Positions 1 to 8,650 of a stretch of DNA of 64,000 nt are shown piece after piece. The DNA lies in the NCBI GenBank assembly GCA_050949905.1, contig JBMNGP010000010.1, positions 1 through 64,000 on the forward strand, read 5' to 3'. The position numbers were made by a program, and so were the translations under genes. The stretch is from DUML01 sp050949905 (GTDB lineage Bacteria > Bacillota > Desulfitobacteriia > Desulfitobacteriales > Syntrophobotulaceae). The notes beneath the pieces are model-generated. The model did not search any database. It was not told where the DNA came from and saw only the letters and a program-made list of their open reading frames with translations. Numbering within the stretch: the first letter of the stretch is position 1; each line of letters starts with the position of its first letter.

Positions 1-2
1 AA

Positions 3-257
3 GTATGGGAGTTCCCGGAAAGCGCAGAAGAAAAACAGCAGATCTTTGCTTCCCAGGAAAATGACCCGCCGACCGTTTACGGCTTTGGCCACCGGGAAAT
101 AATCGAGGATATGATTAAAGCCGTTCAAAATGATAAAATACCGGCTGTTCCCGGTGAAGAAGGCCGCAAAGCTCTGGAAATAATTCTCGCTATTTACAAG
201 TGCCAGGAAACCGGACAGCCTGTGAAGCTGCCTTTAATCGAGGATATGGCCCACTAA
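3..257 (+). CDS. Gfo/Idh/MocA family sugar-nucleotide oxidoreductase, C-terminal end (partial)
   Basis: The frame is open from the window edge and ends at a TAA, giving 84 residues of a C-terminus. The text VYGFGHREIIEDM followed by a helix ending in IYKCQETGQPVKLP is typical of the end of NAD-dependent Gfo/Idh/MocA dehydrogenases, especially the UDP-N-acetylglucosamine 3-dehydrogenase (WlbA/WbpB) type. That enzyme oxidises C3 of UDP-GlcNAcA before transamination and acetylation. A hexapeptide acetyltransferase (10552) and a DegT aminotransferase (11533), the usual partners, lie 10 kb downstream beyond the surface-protein island. The catalytic domain lies outside the window, so substrate is inferred. 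Confidence 0.75.
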   Translation, partial: VWEFPESAEEKQQIFASQENDPPTVYGFGHREIIEDMIKAVQNDKIPAVPGEEGRKALEIILAIYKCQETGQPVKLPLIEDMAH

Positions 258-269
258 CTATTGAAAAAT

Positions 270-299
270 ATCGTACGATATTATAAAATAATCGTACGA
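270..299. promoter_or_regulatory. Paired palindromic operator before the Phd-Uma2 gene
   Basis: The 8-bp palindrome TCGTACGA occurs at 271-278 and again at 292-299, exactly 21 bp apart (two helical turns), separated by an AT-rich stretch that could hold a -10 element. The second copy ends just before the Shine-Dalgarno site. Phd/YefM antitoxins bind such palindromes in their own promoters, so autoregulation by the N-terminal Phd-like domain of the downstream protein is a fair inference. Confidence 0.6.
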
Positions 300-313
300 G
301 GTGATTTGATAAA

Positions 314-1057
314 ATGGACGATAACAAGACCATTACAGCCACGGAGCTTAAAAATTATTTGGGGATGTATTTGGAATATGTCATGAACGATAATGAGGTG
401 GTGATTACCAAAAACGGCAAAAAGGCTGTGAGGCTTACCCCTTACATTACGGATGCAGAACGCTATTTCCTGATGAAAGAGAAGGCTTTGGACTACCAGT
501 ACGGCGGGAAAAAGGTCTCCTATGAGGAATTTATGGAAATCTACGAAAAAAGCGATCTGCGTATGGAATTAATCAACGGAGAAATTGTCTTGCTTAGCTC
601 GCCAAGCGTTATCCACCAGGAAATCTTAGGGAACTTACATGTTGAGTTTAAAACCTATCTCAAAGGAAACCCTTGCAAGGTGTTTTGTGCCCCTTTCGAT
701 GTGCATTTCCGCAAGGAAGGGTTTAAAGACCCTGACGTGATGCAGCCCGACCTGGTTATCGCCTGTGATGTAGTTGAGGCCATCATTGAAAAAGGCAAAT
801 ATATGGGTACGCCGACCTTAACAGTTGAGATCGTCTCGCCAAGCACCCGATCTAAAGATATGGTGGATAAGCTAAATACTTTTATGATCTCCGGGGTTAA
901 AGAGTACTGGATTGTCGACCCCGACCAGGAGATAATACTGGTCTACGGGTTTAAAGACCTGGATATTAATCATTTCATGACTTACAGAAAACAGGACACG
1001 GTTCGCTCCTATTGGTTTAATGATTTGGAAATCCCGGGTACAGCCATTTTTCCCTAA
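314..1057 (+). CDS. Phd/YefM-like DNA-binding domain fused to Uma2-family (DUF820) endonuclease-like domain
   Basis: The 247-residue protein starts at an ATG after a GAGGTGA site. Residues 1-46 resemble a Phd/YefM antitoxin N-terminus (ITATELKNYLGMYLEYV, then VVITKNGKKAVRL). Residues about 67-235 match the Uma2/DUF820 family, a PD-(D/E)XK-like fold, with QPDLV (Asp146), TVEIVSPS (Glu172) and the DMVDKL helix. Uma2 proteins are presumed nucleases of unknown role, abundant in cyanobacteria and some Clostridia. The fusion puts an antitoxin-type DNA-binding domain and a nuclease-like domain in one chain. The paired operator upstream suggests autoregulation. No separate toxin or antitoxin gene adjoins it. 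Confidence 0.8.
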   Translation: MDDNKTITATELKNYLGMYLEYVMNDNEVVITKNGKKAVRLTPYITDAERYFLMKEKALDYQYGGKKVSYEEFMEIYEKSDLRMELINGEIVLLSSPSVIHQEILGNLHVEFKTYLKGNPCKVFCAPFDVHFRKEGFKDPDVMQPDLVIACDVVEAIIEKGKYMGTPTLTVEIVSPSTRSKDMVDKLNTFMISGVKEYWIVDPDQEIILVYGFKDLDINHFMTYRKQDTVRSYWFNDLEIPGTAIFP

Positions 1058-1164
1058 AATTCTTACCTTTTGATCTATAAAATCCAGCCAGGATGTAAAA
1101 AGCTCCCAGGTGATGAACTGTTTGGTTTTGCCAAGCATCTCACCTTTAGCGGCGGATTTGTTAT

Positions 1165-2289
1165 TCAGCCTACCGGAAGGCTGTTCCTAACCTGCCGCAT
1201 ACCTTTATTAAAGCTTTTAATAACACTTCGCCGCATCCGGCTGTCCCATACCGGATAAAGCATTAGCGGTAAACCGGGTATTAGTGCTACCACACCTACA
1301 GCGAGCCAATAACTGATACCTGCTAGAAAAGAAATAAGCGCTTTTGGAAGGACAGGGAAAAACATCCCGACATGGACTATGGGTTCGTATTTGCCAGGGG
1401 TTCGGGCAGTTACTTTTATGGTGGCATTTTCCTTTTGACCCGGTTTTAGGGTTAGAGACTGGTGGCTGAAGCTTATCTGCTTATCATTGGATGTCAGGAC
1501 AACCGCAATCGGAAAAAAACCGTTATTCTCTAAATCTGAAAGCGGACGTTCTACTACTTCGCCGACCTTAATAATACCTACTTCACTTCCCATAATTAAG
1601 CCTTTGCCGGCTTCGGTAACATGATAAGGAATGCGAAAATGCTCACTTGTTGCAGCCATAGATGCTCCTAACATTATGGATATCGTGAGTCCGCTCAAAA
1701 TGTATATAAGGGCAAGCTCAGACCTCCGATTCTTTTTCTTTTTACTTTTCTTATTACTAGTCATTTCGCTAATGCCAATAACAACCGCCAGAATTATACA
1801 TATAACGGGCAGAGTATAAGGATTCCTTTGAAATCGCTCCATCCAAAGGGGTAAGTTACCAAGTAGGGGAATTGCCAGAGGATTCCCCCCAATAGCTAAT
1901 ACTTTATTGGAAATCCATTCAGGCTTAATAAATGGTACCGCCCCATTCTCCTGATCAATATATTCGTTAGCATCTCCTTTTGTCATATAGCCGTCTGTGG
2001 CATTTCCTCCAATAATCCGATGTGCAATCCAATTGTTATTTGCTGCCTCGTCAGATGTTTTAAAGATGATAATATCTCCTGCTTTAAGTCTTTCCCGATC
2101 GAAATATTTGTTGATAACTATTAAATCTCCCCGCTCAAATAATGGGTACATGCTGTTCGAACGGATACTGGACAGCAAAAATGGCTCCTTTGTTATAAAT
2201 GTACCTATTGCAGCAATTAATATAAAGAAAGTAATTATAAAAAAAATAAAACTTGTAAGTTTAGATAATACTGATCTCAAAAATACCAT
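1165..2289 (-). CDS. SipW/archaeal-type signal peptidase I with long C-terminal extension
   Basis: A membrane signal peptidase of the S26B (ER/SipW-like) type. An N-terminal transmembrane helix (about 12-30) is followed by SNSMYP with nucleophile Ser46 and by WIAHRI with His90, the Ser-His arrangement in place of the bacterial Ser-Lys dyad. Residues about 160-374 add a transmembrane helix, an extracytoplasmic beta-rich domain (TLKPGQKENATIKV) and a final helix, making it about twice the usual SipW length. The ATG at 2289 directly abuts the Shine-Dalgarno site, so the TTG at 2280 is a better-spaced alternative start. Likely clients are the DUF1102/TasA-like proteins encoded next to it. Confidence 0.88.
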   Translation of the reverse strand: MVFLRSVLSKLTSFIFFIITFFILIAAIGTFITKEPFLLSSIRSNSMYPLFERGDLIVINKYFDRERLKAGDIIIFKTSDEAANNNWIAHRIIGGNATDGYMTKGDANEYIDQENGAVPFIKPEWISNKVLAIGGNPLAIPLLGNLPLWMERFQRNPYTLPVICIILAVVIGISEMTSNKKSKKKKNRRSELALIYILSGLTISIMLGASMAATSEHFRIPYHVTEAGKGLIMGSEVGIIKVGEVVERPLSDLENNGFFPIAVVLTSNDKQISFSHQSLTLKPGQKENATIKVTARTPGKYEPIVHVGMFFPVLPKALISFLAGISYWLAVGVVALIPGLPLMLYPVWDSRMRRSVIKSFNKGMRQVRNSLPVG

Positions 2290-2397
2290 CTCCTTCTTAT
2301 TAGTTATTTTATATTTGCTTTAAACAGTCGAATATACTCCGAAGGAGTTATTTGAGTGGCTCTTAAGTATAACTAAAGGGTAAGAAAGAAGAACAAT

Positions 2398-2428
2398 GAC
2401 GCCAACCATAATTAAAATGGTTGGCGTC
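2398..2428 (-). terminator. Hairpin terminator behind the DUF1102-like gene
   Basis: A perfect 12-bp inverted repeat (GACGCCAACCAT with its complement, 7-nt loop). On the minus strand it is followed by a T-rich stretch, so it most likely ends the transcript of the gene at 2498-3034 before the signal peptidase gene. Confidence 0.6.
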
Positions 2429-2497
2429 GCAGTTTAGTTTAGATGATAATTTAGGTTAGATGATAATTTTTAGGTGATTGCCCTTTCGATAATAGCA

Positions 2498-3034
2498 TTA
2501 GATTCTTTCAGCATAAATAAAGAGGTGAGTCTTTTTGTCAGCAGCTAAAGGATCATCATTAGTATTGAACTTGAAGTCTATTCCTACTTTTTCTCCGGCT
2601 AGAAGAGTATAGTAATTATTTGCATTACTTTCTGGTGTGCCATTACAGTTATATAGATTTGTACCAGCTACATTTATCTTGTATAAGCCGGGCGGATAAC
2701 CGAGACTATCAAAGTGTACCCGGAATTTGATAGTGTGGTTGGTATTGTTATAAACGTAGAAAACATCATTAAAGAAATATTGAGCATTTGGTTGTACACC
2801 GCTGTCTGCTCCGGCATAGCCTTTAGTGAAATCAAAGACCATAACTCCGTTAGTGTTGATCTTAGCAAAATCAGTCATTTCAGTGTTCTCTTGAAGTGCC
2901 AGCAGGGCCTCATCGCTTTTAACAACAGCAGTGAACATATTATTCTCGACTGAAGCTGTTGTGTAAGCCATTGCAGCCATCAAGCTTGCAATGGCAAGCA
3001 GGGCTACAACAAGTATTAAGGATTTGTTTCTCAT
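2498..3034 (-). CDS. Secreted DUF1102/TasA-like surface protein
   Basis: A 178-residue exported protein. The signal peptide has a hydrophobic core at about 5-21, followed by the motif AYTTASVENNMFTAV seen in SipW-processed TasA/camelysin-type and DUF1102 proteins. A beta-rich domain contains VMVFDFTKGYAG and NDVFYVYNNTNHTIKF. An AGGAGG site precedes the ATG. The secreted protein at 3543 carries a matching post-signal motif (AYTSANIESN), and the LPDTG protein at 8651 repeats the FDF(S/T)KG module. Together with the adjacent SipW-like peptidase this suggests a fibre or surface-coat subunit; no function is proven. Confidence 0.78.
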   Translation of the reverse strand: MRNKSLILVVALLAIASLMAAMAYTTASVENNMFTAVVKSDEALLALQENTEMTDFAKINTNGVMVFDFTKGYAGADSGVQPNAQYFFNDVFYVYNNTNHTIKFRVHFDSLGYPPGLYKINVAGTNLYNCNGTPESNANNYYTLLAGEKVGIDFKFNTNDDPLAADKKTHLFIYAERI

Positions 3035-3542
3035 TGGGATTCCTCCTCAGGTAATTTTTAGATACGTCGAGTATCTTCACAAAAATAATACCCAAACTTA
3101 GTCTGGGTTTAATCATTCCCTGGTAGAGACTTTGATGCAGAAAAAGATTATTAAAATACAGTTACTTTGAAGTAGCTGTAAGTATACTTTGGTATACATG
3201 TCGCTCCCTAGAATAGCGAAGATATTTTCCCTGGCACTTAGTGTAGGTACTTTTTGTATTGCTTTTTTAGGCAATTAATATTTAATAACTGATTTAGCCA
3301 GTCTTTTGTCAAATAATGTTTCTTATCCAGGCTAAATATGAAAGAAGTAGATTATTTAATGAATTAATCTGGGGATATGAGCTATCGCAAGCTAACCATG
3401 TCGAAACATTATAATTGAAATACCATAAATTACCAGACTATAATTGGATTATAATCAACCTCCTAAGGTTGTATATATATATAGGGAATAAATAGGTTTT
3501 GAAATGATTTGAACACGACTAGAAAATGGAGGAGGAACTTAA
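3035..3542. other. Divergent intergenic regulatory region
   Basis: 508 bp without a supportable gene between the divergent genes at 3034 and 3543. It holds both promoters. Small inverted repeats are visible: AGATAC/GTATCT near 3060-3076, CCCA/TGGG near 3093-3110 and CAACCT/AGGTTG at about 3457-3472. The last lies just upstream of an AT-run and could be an operator for the downstream genes. No consensus -35/-10 pair is convincing. Confidence 0.4.
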
Positions 3543-4196
3543 TTGAATAACAAAAAAATTATTTTTTTGGCGTTTATAATAACTGCCAGTACAGTGATTT
3601 CGCAATCCTCAGCATATACCTCGGCAAATATAGAATCTAATAACATTTCAGCTGTGACGGAGGATGAAAAAGCTTTAATCGGATTATTATTGGATCAAAG
3701 TTCCAAGGAATTAAAAATCACTAATAACTTACATATGCCGATTGAAAAAATAGCTATTAATGAGGGAGAAAACATTGTCCAAGGCTTGTTGGCCCCTGGA
3801 GAATCAGTTCAATTTGAAATTCCGGAGAAGGGAGATTACCAGATTTCAGCCGAGTGGGATGGCGGTTCAGCAGTACTTAATAAGTACCTGGAAGTAGCGC
3901 CGATATCGCCTGGCCCCAAAATGTTAGTTGACCAAGAAGGACTTGGTGATGAATTACTGGATATTCCGGTCTTTGAAGTTCTCGATCCAAATATGGAGTC
4001 AGGTGGTAATGTATCTGAGGATACAGAAGACCAGAATCAAGATTTCATACAAGAGGATATGAGCGGGGATGATTATCCTGATGATACAAATAATTCCAAT
4101 AATAATTCGAATAGTAATCCAGTATCGAATCCCAGCAGCAGCGATTCCAATAATATGAGCATACAAGAGGTTAAGGTTAATATCGTATACCGGTAG
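3543..4196 (+). CDS. Secreted protein with TasA-like N-terminal motif and acidic Asn-rich tail
   Basis: It starts at TTG, 8-10 nt after a GGAGGAGG site. Residues 1-25 form a signal peptide followed by AYTSANIESNNISAV, closely resembling the post-signal motif of the divergent DUF1102-like protein. A small beta domain at about 50-120 includes LLAPGESVQFEIPEKGDY. The tail from about 150 is Asp/Glu- then Asn/Ser-rich and low complexity. It is probably co-transcribed with the DUF5305 membrane protein 50 bp downstream. Likely a SipW-like peptidase client; the family is not recognised with certainty. Confidence 0.65.
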   Translation: MNNKKIIFLAFIITASTVISQSSAYTSANIESNNISAVTEDEKALIGLLLDQSSKELKITNNLHMPIEKIAINEGENIVQGLLAPGESVQFEIPEKGDYQISAEWDGGSAVLNKYLEVAPISPGPKMLVDQEGLGDELLDIPVFEVLDPNMESGGNVSEDTEDQNQDFIQEDMSGDDYPDDTNNSNNNSNSNPVSNPSSSDSNNMSIQEVKVNIVYR

Positions 4197-4245
4197 AAAA
4201 TTTAATATAAAAATTTAAATAACTTTTATTAAGGGGTAAAAAATA

Positions 4246-5376
4246 ATGGGACAATCAGGACTGTTAAAACGTAAGAGTTCTTCGCTTCTTATCTTTTTTG
4301 GTGTTATATTTTTACTCTCTCTTTTTTTTACTGTTATTAGTTGGACAAAACCCTTAACTATTGAGGAGAAAGTAGTGATTAATGAAATTACGCAACAAAC
4401 CCAAGTTAAGTTTATGGCCGAAGTAAAACCGTCTACACTTTATCCTCAGGGTGGATTAATAGTGCCCCAAGGTTGTATTTTCCCAGCTATAACAAAGAAT
4501 CTCAGATTCAGTGTGGCTTCAAGCATTAATGCCCGAGAACCAATCTCGCTTGCAGGTACTCAGAATGTAACTTTGAAATTAGTTTCGCTGGAAAAGTGGG
4601 AAAAAGAATATACTCTGGCAGAGGAAATTAATCTATCGTTGCAAGAAGATAACAGCACGTTAATTGAAAAAGACTTTATCGTCAACCTGGGACCAATTCA
4701 AAGCTTTATCGAAAATGTAGAAAAAGAAACCCTGGCCGGCGGGCAATACCAGTTAATTATCACTCCTCAGGTAAAAGGAGAGATCCTATTTAAAGATTAT
4801 AAAGCGTCTTTGCAGGAGATTCCGGAGATTATTCTTGACCATAATAAAAACTATATTTCGCGCCATAGTGATAATGATGAATTCTTTAGGCTTGATGAGC
4901 CTATTATCATTGAACAGGTAATTCCAATCGAAAAAATAGAAACAAAGCCTCAGTACCTGCCTTTCTTCGGCACAGCAATCCTGGTGGAAACAGCGCGCAA
5001 TTATTCCCTGATAATAACTATTTTCCTGCTGATGCCCTTGGCCTTTTTCTTAAAAGTCCGGCAGGAATATAAACCTCTGCTTAGTGAAGCGGCAAAAATT
5101 GATAAAAAACATAAGAAACGCCTGGTTACTGTCCAGGAAAAAATCCGCACCAGTCAGGCTGTAAATATGAATTCTTTTAAGGCTCTGCTGAATCTGGCCG
5201 ACGAAAAAGATCAGCCTATTCTCCGCTACGAGAGAGAGGATGGCTATGTCGAGTACTTTATAGTCAGTGAAGGCTATTTCTACGGCTACAAAGCAGAAGC
5301 CAAAGTTCAGAATAAAGAAGATCAAGACCAAAAGCCGGATATTATCATATCCTCAGGGAGTGGCTTCAATGTATAG
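4246..5376 (+). CDS. DUF5305-like membrane protein
   Basis: 376 residues, ATG after an AAGGGG site. One transmembrane helix at about 13-33 and a second at about 250-270 bracket an extracellular beta-rich domain. A cytoplasmic basic tail follows. DUF5305 proteins have this topology and are found in archaea and Clostridia near SipW-like signal peptidases and TasA-like proteins. The stop codon overlaps the start of the histidine kinase (ATGTATAG), implying translational coupling. A possible sensing or assembly role is inference from position only. Confidence 0.72.
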   Translation: MGQSGLLKRKSSSLLIFFGVIFLLSLFFTVISWTKPLTIEEKVVINEITQQTQVKFMAEVKPSTLYPQGGLIVPQGCIFPAITKNLRFSVASSINAREPISLAGTQNVTLKLVSLEKWEKEYTLAEEINLSLQEDNSTLIEKDFIVNLGPIQSFIENVEKETLAGGQYQLIITPQVKGEILFKDYKASLQEIPEIILDHNKNYISRHSDNDEFFRLDEPIIIEQVIPIEKIETKPQYLPFFGTAILVETARNYSLIITIFLLMPLAFFLKVRQEYKPLLSEAAKIDKKHKKRLVTVQEKIRTSQAVNMNSFKALLNLADEKDQPILRYEREDGYVEYFIVSEGYFYGYKAEAKVQNKEDQDQKPDIIISSGSGFNV

Positions 5377-7150
5377 CAGTTGGCGCGAGATCGCCGGTAA
5401 AGCAAATGTCCTGCTGCTTTACCGGTATCTCTCCTGGCTAATTACCTCTTTGTTTTATTTAGGCGGGGAACCGCAAGGGCCTCTGATCTACAAAGCGGGG
5501 GTTATTGCAGCTCTATTTTGCCTGGGGTATTTTGTCAATAAATTCTACCTCAGCTCTCAGCCCCAGCAGGTTATTCAGCTGATAGTAATTGTCGAGACTA
5601 TTGGCCTGGCGGTTCTTCTTATCCCCACAGGGGGCTTATTCAGCCCCTTCTTGTGGTACGCCATCAATCCGGTTCTGGTAACAGCAACCCTTCTTTCCTC
5701 CAGGTACTCCTGGCTGAATTTAGGTTTTTTCCTTTTTTGTGCCCTCCTGATATCTCAAAATATCTTTAATCCAGAGAACTTGGCTTTCAAGGATTTAATA
5801 CTCAAGAACTCCAATACCGCTCTGGCCTTTATCCTCTTTACAATTGCTCTCCGCTTGCTGGTCAAAGCCATTCAGCATCTCAAGACCTTAAATGCCCAGC
5901 TCCTGGAAGCCAATCAGAATGCCCGGGAAGCGATGAGCCATCTTATGTCTTTATACCAGGTAGTGGAGACCCTGGTGGTGAGAGATAACCCTAAGAAGAC
6001 CTTGCTGCGAATTATCAAGCATACCAAGAACTTACTGCACTGCCGGGCTGTCTTTTATGCTCTGCTGCCTTTAGAGGACAATTCCAATTTCATATTCATT
6101 CCGCTTACTGATTCCGAAGAGCTTTTACAGAGCAGCGCTTGCGCTGAGATCAGGCAGTATTTGCTTGCCAATCAAGGTATACTCCTAAACCCTGATCTGG
6201 AAATGAGAGAAATTTGCCTGCCAAGCCGTCCCTGCCTACTGGCAGCGATTAGCTCTTCGGCCCGCTTTTATGGCCTGCTCGGCTTTCTCCCGGAACATAA
6301 TATAAATTCCGCTGATTCCTTAGTAAGGCCACAAGAACAAAATTCAGCAGCTACTTACAACGAGCTAAAATCTGTACCCGATCGGCAGGAACTAAATTCT
6401 CAAAGCCGGCGGCAAATAATGAAATTTTTAGCTGACCTTAGTGCCCTGATTCTGGAACGCTACAATCTGGAAGAAATGACTTCCCGCCTGCTAATCAGTG
6501 AGGAGCAAAACAGAATAGCGGGTGAAATCCATGACAGTGTATCCCAAAGGTTGTTCAGCATTGTCTATAGTGCCCATGCCCTGAGCGGTAAGTGGGAGTC
6601 CCTGCCCAAGGAAGAAATCGCCAAACAAATAAACCTGATTAAGGAGGCAGCCGCTGCTGCTGCTCAGGAATTGCGTTCTTCGATTTACCGCCTTAGCTCG
6701 ATCAAAAAGGGAGAAAAGATCTTATTCGCTAATATTAAGAAATACCTTAATGATATTGCCGCCTTAAATGAGGTGGATATCCAGTTTAGTGCCATAGGGA
6801 AAGATGAATTATTGGAGATTGATTTAAAACAAGCCATTTACCGCATTATTCAAGAGGCAGCAGGCAACGCCATCCGCCATGGCAAGTGCAGCAGGCTGGC
6901 CATCAAACTAAATATCGAACAGATTTTCACCTCTATTCTGATCGAGGATAATGGCCGCGGTTTTCAGGTTAAGGAGACCTTAGCAGCTGCCCAGAGGCAC
7001 GGCTTGGGGTTAAACAATATCATTAGCTTAACAGACCGTTATAATGGCCGCTGGGAAATTCAAAGCGAAGTTGGCCAAGGTACACAGATTAAGATTACTA
7101 TTCCCTTAAAGAGCGATGTCAGCGAGCTTAAAACAGGAGGAGTAGCTTAG
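5369..7150 (+). CDS. NarL-type sensor histidine kinase
   Basis: The chosen ATG overlaps the previous stop by 8 nt; the reading frame is open further upstream but that part lies within the preceding gene. Of 593 residues, roughly 1-175 hold about six transmembrane helices. A coiled coil and a GAF-like segment (about 190-370) follow. A HisKA_3 dimerisation domain (NRIAGEIHDSVSQ, phosphoacceptor His388) and a HATPase domain (EAAGNAIRHG with Asn500, and EDNGRGF) end the protein. It would phosphorylate the LuxR-type regulator encoded next. Position inside the SipW/sortase island suggests control of surface-protein genes. Confidence 0.93.
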   Translation: MYSSWREIAGKANVLLLYRYLSWLITSLFYLGGEPQGPLIYKAGVIAALFCLGYFVNKFYLSSQPQQVIQLIVIVETIGLAVLLIPTGGLFSPFLWYAINPVLVTATLLSSRYSWLNLGFFLFCALLISQNIFNPENLAFKDLILKNSNTALAFILFTIALRLLVKAIQHLKTLNAQLLEANQNAREAMSHLMSLYQVVETLVVRDNPKKTLLRIIKHTKNLLHCRAVFYALLPLEDNSNFIFIPLTDSEELLQSSACAEIRQYLLANQGILLNPDLEMREICLPSRPCLLAAISSSARFYGLLGFLPEHNINSADSLVRPQEQNSAATYNELKSVPDRQELNSQSRRQIMKFLADLSALILERYNLEEMTSRLLISEEQNRIAGEIHDSVSQRLFSIVYSAHALSGKWESLPKEEIAKQINLIKEAAAAAAQELRSSIYRLSSIKKGEKILFANIKKYLNDIAALNEVDIQFSAIGKDELLEIDLKQAIYRIIQEAAGNAIRHGKCSRLAIKLNIEQIFTSILIEDNGRGFQVKETLAAAQRHGLGLNNIISLTDRYNGRWEIQSEVGQGTQIKITIPLKSDVSELKTGGVA

Positions 7151-7199
7151 GTTTTCGCTGCATGTCATTTTGTACCTCCAGAAAGGAAGGAATCTGAAA

Positions 7200-7829
7200 A
7201 TGAATGTCGTCATTGTCGACGATCATCCCTTGGTCCGGCAGGGGTTGTATGCAGTCCTTTCCAGTGAAAACGATATCCGGATTAGCGGAGAAGCCTCCAA
7301 TGTCCCGGAAGCGACCGAACTAATCCTCAAGCAGGAGCCGGATATTGCCTTAATCGACTTGCGGTTGGCCGACAAATCCGGTTTAGAAATAGTAAAGATG
7401 TGCAAAGCTAAGAACTCGCCCAGCAAATACATCATTTTAACCTCTTCCGCCGAAAGGGAAGATTTTCAGCAGGCGGGAGAAGCAGGCGTGGACGGCTACA
7501 TTCTGAAAGACGCCTTCCCGGAAGAGCTCCTAACGGCGGTCCGCCTGGTGTATAAAGGCAGGAAGTATTACGATCCCTCTCTCTTGGAATTTATCATTAA
7601 CAAGAAAGAAGATCGAAGCTACCAGCAGCTGACGCAAAGGGAAAGAGAGGTACTGGAGGCTTTAGGGGAAGGGCTTTGCAATAAGGAAATTGCCGGCAAG
7701 CTGTATATTTCCGAGTACACGGTAAAAAAACACGTCAGCCAGATCTTCAGCAAGCTGGAGCTTACCGATCGGACGCAAGCCGCCCTGTACGCCCGGGACC
7801 GCCAGGAGCACTTGCGCCAGATAAGATAA
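7200..7829 (+). CDS. NarL/FixJ-family response regulator
   Basis: Start chosen at the ATG 10 nt after GAAAGGAAGGAA; a TTG at 7170 is possible but lacks a site. The 209-residue protein has a receiver domain with acidic residues Asp7/Asp8, phosphoacceptor Asp53 (ALIDLRLAD) and the GYILKD lysine. A LuxR helix-turn-helix spans about 145-200 (LTQREREVLEALGEG, then YTVKKHVSQIFSKL). It is paired with the histidine kinase 49 bp upstream. Likely targets are the surface-protein and sortase genes around it, which is inferred. Confidence 0.95.
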   Translation: MNVVIVDDHPLVRQGLYAVLSSENDIRISGEASNVPEATELILKQEPDIALIDLRLADKSGLEIVKMCKAKNSPSKYIILTSSAEREDFQQAGEAGVDGYILKDAFPEELLTAVRLVYKGRKYYDPSLLEFIINKKEDRSYQQLTQREREVLEALGEGLCNKEIAGKLYISEYTVKKHVSQIFSKLELTDRTQAALYARDRQEHLRQIR

Positions 7830-7878
7830 GTGGGACAAGTGGGACAAGGGGACGGTTCTTCTGTCCCACTGTCCCAGC
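7830..7878. repeat. Palindromic GTGGGACA REP-like element
   Basis: Begins at the base after the response regulator stop codon. GTGGGACA and its complement TGTCCCAC enclose a GACGGTTCT core, so the element can fold into a hairpin and may help end transcription. At least six further copies occur in the window. Confidence 0.85.
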
Positions 7879-7921
7879 CATTATTTTTTTTAATTAATTT
7901 CCTTGGCAGAGCTAACGATGC

Positions 7922-8524
7922 TTATTTTAAACTATTCTTTTCGGTCAGCCTGGCGCGGACAACGAGCCGCCGGCTTTTGTCGTCTTCGACACAGGTTGTC
8001 AGAGTTATGGCGGGATAGCCACAGTCTTGAGTAATACTAAGATCTGTACTTTCTACCGAGAATTTTTCTTCCGTTTCATAACTATATTCATAACCTCCAT
8101 GCTGCAGATAAATTGGATCACCGGGAGTTAAGTTGTCTAAAAAACGGAACCAACTGCCATACATATTCAGGTGGGCAGCAATTGCCGTGTTCCCTTGCCC
8201 GGGCAGGGCAGACTCCTCAAACCAGCCGGGAGTTTTTTTGAGTGTTTCCGGGGAAATCCCCTTTTGCACTGCTGTGTGAAGGCCGATGGCCGGAATTTTC
8301 AGAACCATTCCTTGAAACACCTCGGCAGTGTTTACTGCCGCAGCAGTATCGAGATGCGAATTCGATAGAATATTTCTTTCTTCCCAAGATGCGCGCAGTT
8401 CTTTTTCATACCAGCGGGAAGACAGATCAGAAAAAGAGGGATAAAGCATCAGCATTATCCCTCCTGCTATGAGTAGCGAGCTTAGTAGCCGAATTAGGTG
8501 TGATCTGCTTCTTTTTTTGCTCAT
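7922..8524 (-). CDS. Sortase (class D/E-like)
   Basis: A 200-residue membrane-anchored transpeptidase with an N-terminal transmembrane helix (about 10-28) and the catalytic trio His118 (TAIAAHLNMYG), Cys178 (ITLTTC) and Arg186 (SRRLVV). It cleaves LPXTG-type signals and joins the protein to peptidoglycan or to another pilin. Its nearest substrate is the LPDTG protein encoded directly upstream on the same strand (8651-9781), 126 bp away. The class is assigned only from size and spacing of motifs. Confidence 0.92.
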   Translation of the reverse strand: MSKKRSRSHLIRLLSSLLIAGGIMLMLYPSFSDLSSRWYEKELRASWEERNILSNSHLDTAAAVNTAEVFQGMVLKIPAIGLHTAVQKGISPETLKKTPGWFEESALPGQGNTAIAAHLNMYGSWFRFLDNLTPGDPIYLQHGGYEYSYETEEKFSVESTDLSITQDCGYPAITLTTCVEDDKSRRLVVRARLTEKNSLK

Positions 8525-8650
8525 TTGGAATAAACCTCAGCATTTAATAAGCTTTATCTTTTAAGATTAACATAGTCTCCAAATTCAAAGCGGGCAACAC
8601 CTGCTGCAAACCTTATGGATATCAGTATTTAATCCGATTTAATTCTAAAA

